The notes beneath the pieces were generated by a model that did no database searches, was not told the DNA's origin, and worked only from the letters and a program-made list of their open reading frames with translations. A program made the position numbers and the translations under genes. Of a DNA stretch of 64,000 nucleotides, positions 51,810 through 63,780 are shown piece after piece (within the stretch, counting starts at the first letter, position 1; each line of letters begins with the position of its first letter). This DNA is from Gari tellinella (lineage: Eukaryota; Mollusca; Bivalvia; Cardiida; Psammobiidae), in assembly GCA_922989275.2 (NCBI GenBank), contig OV277871.1:3968001-4032000 (forward strand), written 5' to 3'.

Positions 51810-53560
51810 ATTTAACCTTGAAAAGATCCTGTAGACAATGCTATTGAAGCAGGCGAAACTATGGTGGTGAAGGGGTAAAAGGTTTCGATAAATTTGACGA
51901 GGAAAAGGTTAAGTACAGTTACTCGATGTGTATAAAATTATGCTGTTTTACACGTAATCTCCTTAAGGCGAAGTTTCTTACTTTTGTACATTAGAAAAAT
52001 GAAATACATGCATAAACGACGTCTTTCCGAGGCTCACACCTGATACACCTTGCTACCTTTCAACTAGTCCTGTACCTGGCCTGAAGACCCGTTTGCAAAA
52101 TGGTGTTGAGAGAGTTTCTCACTTGATGTGAGTTAACGAGACCATAGACATCACAAATCACCGAGGTGCTTGTCTGCCACACTGTCACGTTTCCCACAAT
52201 ATCCAAATCCAATATGGCCGCCGCCAGCCATTTTGGAAAAGCTAACTTTTTTGTTTTTTGGAGAATAAATAAGTGTAATACCTCTAAATTGATTGTTTTT
52301 TGGTGTGGAACTCATTTCTGGTGCCCTTTGTGCAATCTGGGGTGTCTTTGATTTGGAAAGGTCAAATTTCACATTAGCCAAATCCAAAATGGCCGCCGCC
52401 AACCATGTTGGAAAAGCTTTTTTCGTTGTTTTTTTGAAGAAAAATCAAATATAATACTTCTAAATTGATTATTTTTTAGAGTATAATTCACTTCTGATGC
52501 CCTTTGTGCAATCTGGGATGTCTTTGATTTGGAAAGATCAAGTTCCACGATAGCAAAATCCAATATGGCCGCCGCAAGCCATGTTAAAAAAGCTAACTTT
52601 TTTCCTTTTTTGGAGAATAAACCAATGTAATACCTCTCAATTGATAATTTTTGGGTGTTGAACTCATTTCTGATGCCTTTTGTGCAATCTGGGATGTCTT
52701 TGATTTGGAAAGATCAAGTTCCACAAAAACCAAATCCAATATGGCCGCCGCAAGCCATGTTAAAAAAGCTAATTTTGTTTCTTTTTTGGAGAACAAACCA
52801 TTGTAATACCTCTCAATTGATAATGTTTGGGTGTTGAACCCATTTCTGAGGCCTTTTGTGCAATCTTGTATGTATTTGATTCGGAAAGGTCAAGTTTCAC
52901 AATAGCCAAATCCAATATGGCCGCCGCAAACCATGTTGAAAAAGCTAATTTTGTTGGTTTTTTTGGACAAAAATCAAATGCTATACTTCTAAATTGATTA
53001 TTTTTTAGAGTAGAACTCATTTCTGATGCCCTTTGTGCAATCTAGGGTGTCTTTGCTTGGAAAGATCAAGTTCCAAAAGAAGCAAAATCCAATATGGCCG
53101 CCGCAACCATATTGAAAAAGCTATTTGTTTTCTTTTTTAGAGAATTATCAAATGTAATATCTCTAATTTAATAATATTTTGGTGTGGAACTTATTTCTGA
53201 GGCCCTTTGTGCAATCTTGGGTGTTTTTGATTCAGAAAGGTCAAGTTCCACAATAGCAAAATCCAATATGGCAGCCGCAAACCACGATGGAAAAGCTAAT
53301 TTAAAAAAATAATAATTAAGAAAGATCAAATATACATGTAATACATGTATATCTTAATTGGTTATTGCTTGTGTTTAACTCATTTCCTCTCTGAGGTCCT
53401 TTGTTCAATATGGAGAGTCATTGGTTTGAAAAGGTCAAGTTCAATGTCTTTTTGATACATTAACGACCTTTGGCTTAGCTTGAACAGCAGTAGTCAGTAT
53501 GTAAACAAGATGTTAGTAAATGGCAACTCTCTGACATTAGACAGAGAAAACACGACAGTG

Positions 53561-53626
53561 AGCGGGACTCAATCCTACGTCCTGAGGTAAGAGGCTTTTA
53601 TCCTAACCACTAAGACTACCACAGGC
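53561..53626 (-). repeat. tRNA-derived (SINE-like) sequence in left arm
   Basis: Minus strand reads CTTAGTGGTTAGGATAAAAG (A-box-like, close to tRNA-Glu/Asp TAGTGGTTAGGAT) and TAGGATTGAGTCCCGCTC (B-box-like). It cannot fold as an intact tRNA, so a tRNA-derived repeat is likelier. Confidence 0.65.
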
Positions 53627-54260
53627 CCATGGAGAGACGGTAGGGCCGGGGCAGAATATATAACACCTTGTTCCACATGCATGGAAAGATACATCAATAA
53701 AGCATCAACAATTGATTAGATACACATGTAGTTCCAAAGTCATTTCGTGCCGGGTTTTCACAGGGTGAAGAAACTGAAGACAGACATGCAACAAAAGTGT
53801 CGGTTCATCAATTTTTATTCATGATATGCCCGGTTTTGTCGAGATAGGGTGAGAATATACTGACAATCAGTTGTATCCCTTTTCTCTATTTATCCCTTCT
53901 GACGATTATTCCCCTCAAAATCAATCGTGTCGGATCCTTGTGGTAAGGAGTACATTGGTACTCTGCTGCCCTAAAAGTGCCTTAAGCCTTTACCATAGAG
54001 TCTGCTCACATTGTATTAGTGTACAGAGACGTGTGATACTCGTTGATGTCTTTGCCGTGATGCAGAGGTACTTTTTGCAACACATTTTGTCATGGAAAAC
54101 TGGACACTTCAGTTTCTTCACCCTGTGAAAACCCGGCACGAAATGACTTTGGAACTACATGTGTATCAAATCAATTGTTGATGCTTTATTGATGTATCTT
54201 TCTATGCATGTGGAACAAGGTGTTATATATTCTGCCCCGGCCCTACCGTCTGTCCATAGG

Positions 54261-54325
54261 CCTGTGATAGTCTTAGTGGTTAGGATAAAAGCCTCTTACC
54301 TCAGGACGTAGGATTGAGTCCCGCT
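54261..54325 (+). repeat. tRNA-derived (SINE-like) sequence in right arm
   Basis: Inverted partner of 53561-53626, in the plus orientation. Confidence 0.65.
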
Positions 54326-55980
54326 CACTGTCGTGTTTTCTCTGTCTAATGTTAGAGAGTTGCCATTTACTTACATCTTGTTTACATACTGACTACTGCT
54401 GTTCAAGCTAAGCCAAAGGTCGTTAATGTATCAAAAAGACATTGAACTTGACCTTTTCAAACCAATGACTCTCCATATTGAATAAAGGACCTCAGAGAGG
54501 AAATGAGTTAAACACAAGCAATAACCAATTAAGATATACATGTATTACATGTATATTTGATCTTTCTTAATTATTATTTTTTTAAATTAGCTTTTCTATC
54601 ATGGTTTGCGGCTGCCATATTGGATTTTGCTATTGTGGAATTTGACCTTTCTGAATCAAAAACACCCAAGATTGCACAAAGGGCCTCAGAAATAAGTTCC
54701 ACACCAAAATATTATTAATTTAGAGGTATTACATTTGATAATTCTCCAAAAAAGAAAACAAATAGCTTTTTCAACATGGTTGCGGCGGCCATATTGGATT
54801 TTGCTTCTTTTGGAACTTGATCTTTCCAAAGCAAAGACAACCTAGATTGCACAAAGTGCATCAGAAATGAGTTCTACTCTAAAAAATAATCAATTTAGAA
54901 GTATAGCATTTGATTTTTGTCCAAAAAACAACAAAATTAGCTTTTTCAACATGGTTTGCGGCGGCCATATTGGATTTGGCTATTGTGAAACTTGACCTTT
55001 CCGAATCAAAACATCCCAGATAGTAGAAAAGGCTTCAAAAATGAGTTCAACACCCAAATATTATCAATTGAGAGGTATTACATTGGTTTATTCTCCAAAA
55101 AAGAAACAAAATTAACTTTTTTAACATCGCTTGCGGCGGCCATATTGGATTTGGCTATTTTTGAACTTGATCTTTCCAAATCAAAGACATCCCAGATTGC
55201 ACAAAAGGCCTCAGAAATGAGTTCAACACCCAAACATTATCAATTGAGAGGTTTTACATTGGTTTATTCTCCAAAAAAGAAACAAAATTAGCTTTTTTAA
55301 CATGGCTTGCGGCGGCCATATTGGATTTGGCGATTGTGAAACTTGACCTTTCCGAATCAAATACATCTCAGATTGCAAAAAAGGCATCAGAAATGAGTTC
55401 AACACCCAAAAATTATCAATTGAGAGGTATTACATTGGTTTATTCTCCAAAAAAGGAAAAAAGTTAGCTTTTTTAACATGGCTTGTGGCGGCCATATTGG
55501 ATTTTGCTATCGTGGAACTTGATCATTCCAAATCAAAGACATCCCATATTGCACAAAGGGCATCAGAAATGAGTTATACTCTAAAAAATAATCAATTTAG
55601 AAGTATTATATTTGATTTTTCGTAAAAAACAACGAAAAAAGCTTTTCCAACATGGTTGGCGGCGGCCATATTGGATTTGACTAATGTGAAATTTGACCTT
55701 TCCAAATCAAAGACACCCCAGATTGCACAAAGGGCACCAGAAATGAGTTCCACACCAAAAAACAATCAATTTAGAGGTATTACACTTATTTATTCTCCAA
55801 AAAACAAAAAAGTTAGCTTTTCCAAAATGGCTGGCGGCGGCCATATTGGATTTGGATATTATGGGAAATGTGACAGTGTGGCAGACAAGCACCTCGGTGA
55901 TTTGTGATGTCTATGGTCTCGTTAACTCACATCAAGTGAGAAACTCTCTCAACACCATTTTGCAAACGGGTCTAGAGGCC

Positions 55981-56390
55981 TAGTCCTGGACTAAACGGTT
56001 CTGTGGCTTAATTGTCATAGGTGGATGTTTGACGGAGTTAATCCCTTCTGGCAAGCACAAAAAGGAGGACATGCAGATGGTGTTGATCCCAAGCGCTGCT
56101 TCGATGCAAAAGGGATTAGCTTAGCTGAAATCATCTTCCTGAAAAAAATCTTTTACATGTATCATCACCTCATCATTCATCTGCGATGTATGACCTATTC
56201 AGTGTCGAAGTGCCGTAAACACTGCTTTCTCTCTCACGCACTCCGGGGTTCACCATGTTATGGAATCTCATAGCCCTCGTCAGGATTCATTTAGTATTAT
56301 CATAATCGTACGCAGTTCATAACCTTATAAATCCCAGAAACACGTTGTTCATTTCTGAAGTGATGACTTTACAGATAACACACCAGCAAA
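55981..56390. other. Intron sequence without recognised feature
   Basis: No exon or repeat recognised between the giant palindrome and the family C MITE. Confidence 0.4.
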
Positions 56391-56644
56391 TTAACTCGTT
56401 CGCTCTCAGTGACGTCATAAGGCGCATTCGCACACATGTTTGATCCTGATCAGACGCCGGGTAAGGCGGCTTCTGATCAGGATCAAAACTATTTGCCATT
56501 TGTTTTGAAAGTACGTTAGTTTTACTACCTTAAATCTGACTTTGAAACGATAGTGCAGACAACAATATTGAAGCAGACGACACTATGGCGGTGGTTGGGG
56601 GGGTGTTAAAATCCTCACGATAAATTGTATCTTGAAAGGGTTAA
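56391..56644. mobile_element. Family C MITE variant with core-1 palindrome next to a splice donor
   Basis: TTAACTCGTTCGCTCTCAG to ATCTTGAAAGGGTTAA. Core GTTTGATCCTGATCAGACGC, CGGGTAAGGCGGCTTCTGAT. It ends 15 bp from the donor of the exon at 56661-56739. Confidence 0.8.
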
Positions 56645-56660
56645 ACACAAATTAACTCAC

Positions 56661-56739
56661 CAACACACCGTGGTGGATGACTTGGTATACATTTCTGCCT
56701 TGGTCCGCAGGGCTCATCGGCGCATGTGCCAGCCAAGAC
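56661..56739 (-). CDS. Cys-rich exon upstream of the Sushi exons (EGF-like fragment)
   Basis: 79-bp exon. Acceptor TTATTTCCCCCAG (AG at 56741-56740) and donor GTTG/GTGAGT (GT at 56660-56659). In frame it reads LAGTCADEPCGPRQKCIPSH then PPRCVG, with four Cys in ten-residue steps (C-ADEP-C-GPRQK-C), resembling the start of an EGF-like module (PCGPxxxC). It ends in phase 1, compatible with the Sushi exon at 49011-49184. The entry phase is 0, so the preceding exon should end in phase 0; it is not in the window. The role is probably an extracellular adhesion or lectin-type protein. Assignment to the same gene rests on phase, strand and Cys-rich character only. Confidence 0.7.
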
Positions 56740-56841
56740 CTGGGGGAAATAAAAAATAAATTTGGTCGGGTCACAAGTTCTCGCAACGTTAGATTTGACC
56801 CTTGATGTTTGTCATGTGAGCTCATCTTAAAAAGCTCTTAA

Positions 56842-57379
56842 AGCGACTCGCAACCAGATGGTGCATTAAAAATAGTAATTTGTAAATATGTGTCAAACGC
56901 TTATATAAATGGTAAAATATTAGTTTAGGATAAGAAATTCTGTTTAAAAAAATGTATTTCAATAAAAAAAAATATTGGTCTCTTGTGGGATTCGAACCCG
57001 GGGCCCCGGCATTGGCGGACAGAAGGCAAAATAGGGGAAACCGCTTAGACCAATGGACCACGGAACTATCCGTTTATCTCGGATCGATTTAACGTATGTC
57101 AATGTGTAGCGATCGAAAGTGCATACAACTTCATAATTCGGCTCGAGTTTATGTCTGAGCCCGTGAAGAGAAGCAACAACAACAACTATACCGTCTACTA
57201 GTCGGTATAGAAAAACGATGGAAAATATCTAAAAATCTAAGATTCGGTGACGATTCTTGAGACTTTTTTTGGACTGATCATATTTTTTTAATGTCAGAAG
57301 CCAAATAATGCCACAAATTTGCTTTTATTTGAGTATTTTATTTTATTTTGACAAGTACACCATCCGGTTGCGAGTCCCT
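56842..57379. mobile_element. 538-bp MITE with TTAA duplication and a tRNA-like insert
   Basis: Terminal repeats AG(C/G)GACTCGCAACC(A/G)GATGGTG (20 of 22 positions match), flanked by TTAA at 56838-56841 and 57380-57383. TTAA target duplications point to piggyBac- or Kolobok-type transposition. It encloses a tRNA-like sequence on the minus strand. Confidence 0.88.
56975..57063 (-). repeat. tRNA-like sequence (probable SINE head)
   Basis: Minus strand shows GTGGTCCATTGGTCTAAGCG (A box) and CCCGGGTTCGAATCCCAC (perfect B-box and T-arm). Acceptor arms do not pair and the variable region is long, so I favour a tRNA-derived SINE or a pseudogene over a working tRNA gene. Confidence 0.65.
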
Positions 57380-58896
57380 TTAAGTTCAGTACAACGTGGG
57401 TCATGTCAGACAAAGTTCAATGCCATTTAGGGGTCAAATAGACGCACATTTATTTGGCTTTTACTTTGCAAACAAATGTCATAGAGCGAGGTTAGCTGAC
57501 CTACTAGGGTAGACTCGAGTAGCACCTAAACGCACGGGGTTCCTACCCTAGTAACTCTTCACCGCTACTCTAGTTCAACCCAGCCTAGCATGAGGGTAGA
57601 ACAAAATGTCGGAAATACAAAATGGTGGAAGAGACTGACAGCTTGTAACAAGCTGGTAGATTAACGAGAAAAAAAATGGCGACCAGCGAACAGTCCCGAG
57701 TTAATTTCTCATCAATAAACCAACATTTTCCGATACTTAATGTATCAAACAAAGCAGCTTACATCTAAGCAGCTAAATATTATTTTTTAATGTGATAAAA
57801 TTGATGCATTTCAGTTGATTTGTACACTTTTGCGTGTGTTATTCCGATTCGTAAATAGTTCGTTCGTACCCTTGAAAAGTAAATAAACTTGGGGGTGCAA
57901 TGAGTTATTATGTTATTATTGAAGAGTATTGGAGAACGTTAGATGTCGTACTATAAGGGTTGTTTGCATCGGTTAACGTTGCCGTTCTCCGATACAGTAC
58001 TTGAACGCGCTACTGTTAACGAAATATAACAAGTACACATATATGCACATGTATTTATCATAGCGGTAGAATCTTGTGATTATCTTCCTTTGATACTGGT
58101 CACTTATGGCTAAGTGTTGTTCCATTTTGCGCACGATGTCATATTGTGTTATTCTTTTGTAATAGTGAATAGTGAATAATATACAGCGAACGTTGTGTGA
58201 GCTCGGTGTCTTGTATATGCGCACGTATTAGTTACGAGTTGTGTTTATAAGCCTGTGTTCATACAGTGTCTTCTAACTGACAGTGGGCAAAATTGAGCCA
58301 AGAAAGATACAGCAATTAGTTATTATTAACAGCTTTACAATACAAATATGTATTACATGTACTTTATCTGTGGTGACACCCTGTGATTATCTCCCTTTGA
58401 TATTGTTCATATGGTGTGACACCAGTGAACCTTTTATTGTACAATGAAAATAGTTCTTAAAATTACCAGTTATACAAATGAAGGGTTGTGAGTAGCCTAA
58501 AACACCTTTCACATGTTCTTTTGCTTGATTTTGTATAACTCCTGTGTGTATTCTGTGATTTGAGAGGCTTTTTCCACTTTTTGTGCAGGACTTTTTTCAA
58601 CAGTGGTGGCTTGAAGATGTGGGTGTACTTGGGTGACATTGACCTTTTTGAAAGAGAAAGTGGCCGGTTGTTACATTCTGCGCTGGATAGTGGAAAAGTT
58701 CACTGTATTTGGAATATGTTTATGGTGCTTAAAAGACTGTTCTAAGCATGCAGATGAAGGGAATATAATCTTAAAGCTGAAAAAACTCTGTGAAAAGAGC
58801 TGTGGAGTGGGCCATGAGGCTAATTTACATAGGCTGAATGGGGAAAAAATACACCGGTGTCACACCATATAAGACTGATATAAGACTGACCACAGT
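57380..58896. other. Non-coding stretch, probably including LINE 5' UTR
   Basis: GTGATTATC(T/C)(T/C)CCTTTGATA(C/T)TG recurs at about 58077 and 58382, the only internal repeat noticed. A short frame at 58633-58872 with several Cys (GICLWCLKDCSKH) cannot be tied to a family. The LINE start is not defined. Confidence 0.5.
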
Positions 58897-59940
58897 GTGT
58901 CCAAGAAAGTTGTGAATATGGCTATGAATACGTCGACACCTAGAATCCCCGGAACTCTACGCCCGACCAAAACCAAAAGACTTCGATCAGAACTAAGCTT
59001 TGACTCCTTTGTTGACGGAGAGCTCTCTTACTTGGACTTAGACACTGGCCGAGTCCATCCGGAACTGAAGCAATCAGATAAAGTTTCCATGTCAACCACT
59101 GAGTATGACGCGTTGATGTCGAAGTTGGTAGTTCTAGAAAAAGGGTTTGGAAAGCTTGATAAACTTGATGAAATTGAAAAAAGCATTAAGGTAATGAATG
59201 TGAAAATGCACGATTTTGGAGAAAGACTTACCCAATCAGAATCGGCTACGCGCGAACTCCAACAGTCTGTTTCCTTCATAAGTGATCAATATGACAGTGT
59301 AGAAAAGCAGCAGAGTGACAATTAAGTTGTACTGGATACCCACTGGGATGTCATAGAAAACATGAAGCGTGAAAACGATGAACTGAGTCAATCTTTAAGC
59401 GAGTTACGTGATATAAACGCCGAAGTTAAGGCTGACCTAGTAGATATGAAATGCCGAAATATGAGAGAAAATTTAGTGTTTACAAACATTGCCGAAGATT
59501 TCCAAGAGCACGATGGTCGTTACTTTGAAGATACCGAAGCCGTCCTCCAGAGGTTTCTGAGAACCAAACTTGATAAATGTGACATAAGGTTTGAGCGCGT
59601 TCATCGCATCACGGCTAGAGCTGATAGACGAAGAAGGTCTGACAACCCTCGCCCCATTGTAGCTAAATTTACATTTTTCAAGGAGAGAGAAGAAGTTCAT
59701 CGTTCTGGTCACCTATTGAGAGGAACACATTACGGCATAAACGAGCAATTTCCAGAGGAAATAGAACAGAAAAGGAGGGAACTTTACCCGGTCATGCGAA
59801 ATTATAGAAACAGAAAGAAGAAGGCAGTGTTGGTGATAGATATGTTGTTTGTCGACGTTCAGTAGGTCAAAGCTGATGACGTACACATCCCAGTAGAAGC
59901 GAGAAGACCCAGTAACCAGCGTCAGAGCACAAGGCTATAG
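58897..59940 (+). pseudogene. LINE ORF1 (coiled coil plus L1-ORF1-like RNA-binding domain), two nonsense codons
   Basis: One frame runs from about 58897 to the TAG at 59938-59940, broken by TAA at 59323-59325 and TAG at 59863-59865. The N-terminal part is basic (TLRPTKTKRLRSELSFDSFV). A heptad-rich stretch (VVLEKGFGKLDKLDEIEKS, then MKRENDELSQSLSELRD) predicts a coiled coil. Next comes MRENLVFTNIAED, RFLRTKLDKCDIRFERVHRI and RPIVAKFTFFKEREEV, the pattern of the RRM-like and C-terminal domains of L1-type ORF1 proteins that bind LINE RNA as trimers. The tail ADDVHIPVEARRPSN continues past the second stop. ORF2 follows within ~20 bp. Confidence 0.85.
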
Positions 59941-59947
59941 GATTGCC

Positions 59948-62900
59948 ATGGTGGCAATAATACTGAAACTTTGAAAAGCAATTTGTCATTCTCTTGCTTA
60001 AATGTGTGCGGTATTACTTCTAAACTGAATATCCCGGAATTTAGAAATTTTGTTTCTAATTATGACCTATTTTCGTGTTCTGAAACACATCTTGATGATC
60101 TTGATTGTGTGAATATTGAAAATTTTGAATGTTTTATGAAAAAAAGAAAACAGAAAACATAAAAAAGTCAGGAGGTATAGCTACTTTTATTAAATTTAGT
60201 TTATCTAAATATTTCTCAGTTATCGATACCGAGTGTGAATATATACAGTGGTTCAAACTATCAAAGGTTTTATTTGATATAGACGAAGCTATTGTATTCG
60301 GTTCTGTCTACGTTCCACCGGAAAATTCTAAATATCAGTCTCAGAATCTTTATGTATGTTTTACTCTGAAATAGAGGATTTTAACACCACCTATAAATAT
60401 GTTATACTAATGGGTGATTTTAACGCTAAAATAGCAACACTACAAGATATAATTGAAATTGATGACGCTATATATGATGCTATAGATATTGACAGTAACT
60501 TTATATATGATACTAAAGTTGTAAATGAAATGAAACGAAAAGGTATGTTATATGCTAGGTCCTCCGAAGATAAAAGTATAAACCGTTTTGGTAGAAATCT
60601 AGTAGACTTTTGTAAAAGCAATAATCTTGTCATTATGAATGGTAGAGCCTTTAGCGATCAAAATGTTGGAAAATGTACTTGCAATAATACATCTGTTATC
60701 GATTATGTTGTAGTGTCTGCAAATACCATACCCTTACTTAATGGGTTCAATATTATAGATTTCTGTCCGTTGCTTTCTGATTTACACTGTCCAGTTACTT
60801 TTGAGCTTACAGTTAGTAAATCAACTGATGTACATGAAACGTCCAGCCATGAACGAACCAAGAGATGGTCTGACAATTATAGTCAACAGTTTATACATAA
60901 TATAGATATGTCGAAACTTGAATGCATCATGCAAACGCTAGAACGTGAAGATATGGATAAATGCTGTATAAATGATATTGTTACAAATATTGAAAATGTT
61001 CTGATCACTTCTGCTAAAAATACGTTTGGAATATACAGTAGCAGTAGTAAAAGTAACGTTAAGACAGGTAACTGCAGTAGCCAGAACCAAAAGTGGTATG
61101 ACAATAGTTGTAAATCCTCTAGATCCGAATTTCATAAAAGTAGACGAAAATATAACCATGTTAAAAATGATATTAACAGAAATTATATGTTGAAGGCTAG
61201 TAAAAATTATAGCGAACTATACGAGATGCAGTTGTTAAATATAAACGCAGCTTTAGAAAGAAAATAAAAAATATGAGAACTGAGTCACCCCGCGAATACT
61301 GGAACTACATTAATAGCTTTAATGCAAAAACAAAAAACGCCGATGTTAACATAGAATCATTTTATGAGTTTTTCAAGAATTTGAATACTGCTAATGTCGA
61401 TGAAGATGATCCCGTTGATCCTGTTTGGCCCAATGTTGATGTTGATAACAATTTGAATAATGAAATTACTTTTGACGAAATCAAGAAAGCAATTGATAAT
61501 TTAAGAATAGGTAAAGCAACGGGTTTGGACCAGGTTTCTAATGAATACATAAAACATTCGATTGGTGTATTAATGCCTTTTTATCACAAATTATTTAATA
61601 GGATATTCGATACTGGAATTTTGCCAGATTCATGGTTAGTTGGAAGTATTGTACCAATATATAAGAATAATGGTGATAACACTCAGCCTGACAATTATAG
61701 ACCAATAACTTTACTGAGCTGCATGGGTAAACTATTTACGGCAATTTTAAACTATAGACTTACATCATATTTAGAAACAAATGAACTTTTGAACCAAAAT
61801 CAAGCAGGATTTCGAAAATGTCATTCAACAATTGATAATGTCTTCATTCTCCATAATGCTGTGTGAATATTAAAAACATAAAAAGAAGAAATTGCTTTGC
61901 GCTTTTGTTGATTTTAAAAAAGCATTTGACACTGTATGGCGTGCAGTCTTATGGTCAAAATTACTAAAGTATAATGTCAATGGTAAACTTTTTAACATAA
62001 TTAGAAACATGTATCTTGATATTAAGTCTTGTGTTGTCATAAATGGTCAGAAGTCAGACTTCTTCCAATGTAGCAGAGGATTAAGACAGGGTGAAAATCT
62101 TTCCCCTATGCTGTTTTCATTATTCTTAAATGGTCTAGAACAATTTATGTACAATAACAATACCGGGGGTATAGATATTTTAGAAAATAACTTAGACATC
62201 TATCTTAGACTTGTTGTCTTACTCTATGCTGATGGTACTGTTAGTTTTGCTAACACAGAAGATGAGTTGCAATCACTTTTGAATACTTTTTATGAATACT
62301 CTACTACATGGAAGCTGGATATTAACTTTGATAAAACAAAAATACTTGTGTTTGGAGACAAAAAGGGTAGAAATAGAAATATAACAGTAAATAATAATGT
62401 TATAGAAGTTGTCGATGGCTTCAAATACCTAGGGGTACTCTTTTAAAAAAAATAGACAATTTGCAGTGGCAAAAAAACATGTTGTTGAACAGGCAAGGAA
62501 TGCGATGTTTAGTTTACATAGGAAACTGCGAAACCTAGATCTACCAATTGACTGTCAGCTTAAACTTTTTGATAACACAATTTTACCTATATTAACATAC
62601 GGGTGCGAAGTTTGGGGTTTCGGTAATTTGGCAATATTAGAAAAAGTACATACAGATTTTCTTAAACATATTCTTCATGTTAAAAGGGGGACTCCTTATG
62701 TTATGCTTTACGGTGATTTAGGTCGTTACCCTGTCTCAGTTGCCATTAAAAAAGAGTAATCGGATTTTGGCACAATTTAATTTACAATGACAATAAATTA
62801 TCATCCTCCTAATACAAAGTTATACTTCCGATTTAAATAATAATGACAACCAATATCATTGGCTGAATAATGTAAACTCCATTTTAGACGAGTGTAGTTG

Positions 62901-63415
62901 AAGTATATGGTTAAACCAGCAGTATCATGGATCAAGAAAAATGTTACTTCACAATGTCCTTAAAGAATCAATTTATTCAAATTTGGAATAGCGATGTTAA
63001 CGAGTTACCTAAATGTTTAAATTATAGAACATATAAAACGGAACATTAACTGGAAAACTATTTTGATATATTGCCTAGGTTTTATATACAAGGATTTGTT
63101 AACTTTCGTATGTGTAACAATCGCTTGCCTATTGAAAAAGGTCGTTGGATAAATGTAGAACGTCAAAATCGAAAGTGCAATTTGTGTAATTTAAATGAAC
63201 TTGGTGATGAATTTCATTATCTTTTCAATTGTACTATTTTCAGAAATGGAAGAAGGAAATATATTCCATGTCTGAATTCCAGAAATAAGAATACTTTAAC
63301 TTTTGGCAAAATTATGTCAGAGAATGATGAAACAAAAATGATAAATATATCTAAATTTATTTCAATAATTCTTAAACACTGTCGGTGCCCGCCTGGCGTA
63401 GAAAACACGATTTAG
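59948..63415 (+). pseudogene. LINE ORF2: APE endonuclease, reverse transcriptase, Cys-rich tail; many frameshifts
   Basis: The protein is spread over at least seven segments in changing frames (about 59971-60162, 60129-60374, 60356-61267, 61273-61866, 61892-62446, 62466-62759, 63071-63415). Endonuclease motifs: LNVCGI, CSETHLDD, VYVPPEN, LMGDFNAK, IDYVVVS and SDLHCPV. RT motifs: IGKATGLDQVSNEYIKH, YRPITLLSCMGK, QAGFRKCHST, FVDFKKAFDTVW and RQGENLSPMLFSLFLNG. The catalytic box is YADG (62225-62236), not YADD, so the RT is inactive even without the frameshifts. A C-terminal CNLCNLNELGDEFHYLFNC tail ends it. Same family as 2-1795. A dead copy. Confidence 0.92.
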
Positions 63416-63780
63416 TTTATTGCAATATACGAATATATTGATTGTCTTTTTCAATTCGTAGTTTTGTGATATGTTAGTTTTTGATGCGCCTTTTTTACCT
63501 TTGGCATGCTATGAATGACTTTGTGGTAACCTTTGCAAATAGTTTAGACCCAGATAAGACGCCGAGTAACTCGGTGTCTCATCAGAATCAAAACTGTTTG
63601 ACACGTTGCTAGTAGTTCATGCGATAATGTCTGATTAGCATGCTAAATGTTAATAGATAGCCCGTATTTCATTTCATTCCCACACAGCCTGGTAATTATG
63701 TTTTGTTTATTGTGTTTTTGAATCTCATGTTACATATTTTACATGTACTGAGAGCAACAAATAAACTGTAAACTGTACAC
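63416..63780. other. LINE 3' UTR carrying a MITE
   Basis: TACTGAGAGCAACAAATAAA CTGTAAAC near 63746-63775 probably marks the polyadenylation end (AATAAA-type word). The MITE at 63496-63651 is inside. Confidence 0.6.
63496..63651. mobile_element. Family C MITE with core-1 palindrome inserted in the LINE 3' UTR
   Basis: Worn ends TTACCTTTGGCATGC and TAGCATGCTAAATGTTAA. Core 63533-63602 with GACCCAGATAAGACGCCGAG, TAACTCGGTGTCTCATCAGA, the GAG/CTC loop variant. Confidence 0.75.

Larger units (their letters stand above)
52079..55980. repeat. Giant inverted repeat, ~3.9 kb, with tandem units in the arms
   Basis: Left arm 52079-53782, right arm 54106-55980, spacer about 320 bp. The outer end GGCCTGAAGACCCGTTTGCA matches TGCAAACGGGTCTAGAGGCC; the inner ends are GGGTGAAGAAACTGAAG/CTTCAGTTTCTTCACCC. 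Each arm is built of ~175-bp units marked by AATATGGCCGCCGCAA(A/G)CCAT and TCAAATTCCAAGTT-like TTGAAC/GTTCCAC blocks. I count 7 units on the left and 8 on the right, which accounts for the ~171-bp length difference. The structure lies in the other Sushi-gene intron. Short ORFs such as MAAAILDLANVKFDL appear in both arms and are unit translations. Confidence 0.92.

Noticed and set aside
52151..52402. MAAAILDLANVKFDL-type ORFs in several units of the 52-56 kb palindrome
   Set aside because: Unit lengths vary (175-179 bp) so frames are not kept between units; there is no start context or splice evidence.
56975..57063. Functional tRNA gene
   Set aside because: A and B boxes are good, but the acceptor stem does not pair and the variable region is too long.
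58633..58872. Cys-containing ORF before LINE ORF1
   Set aside because: Cys spacing matches no motif I recognise, and another frame is equally open; probably LINE leader sequence.
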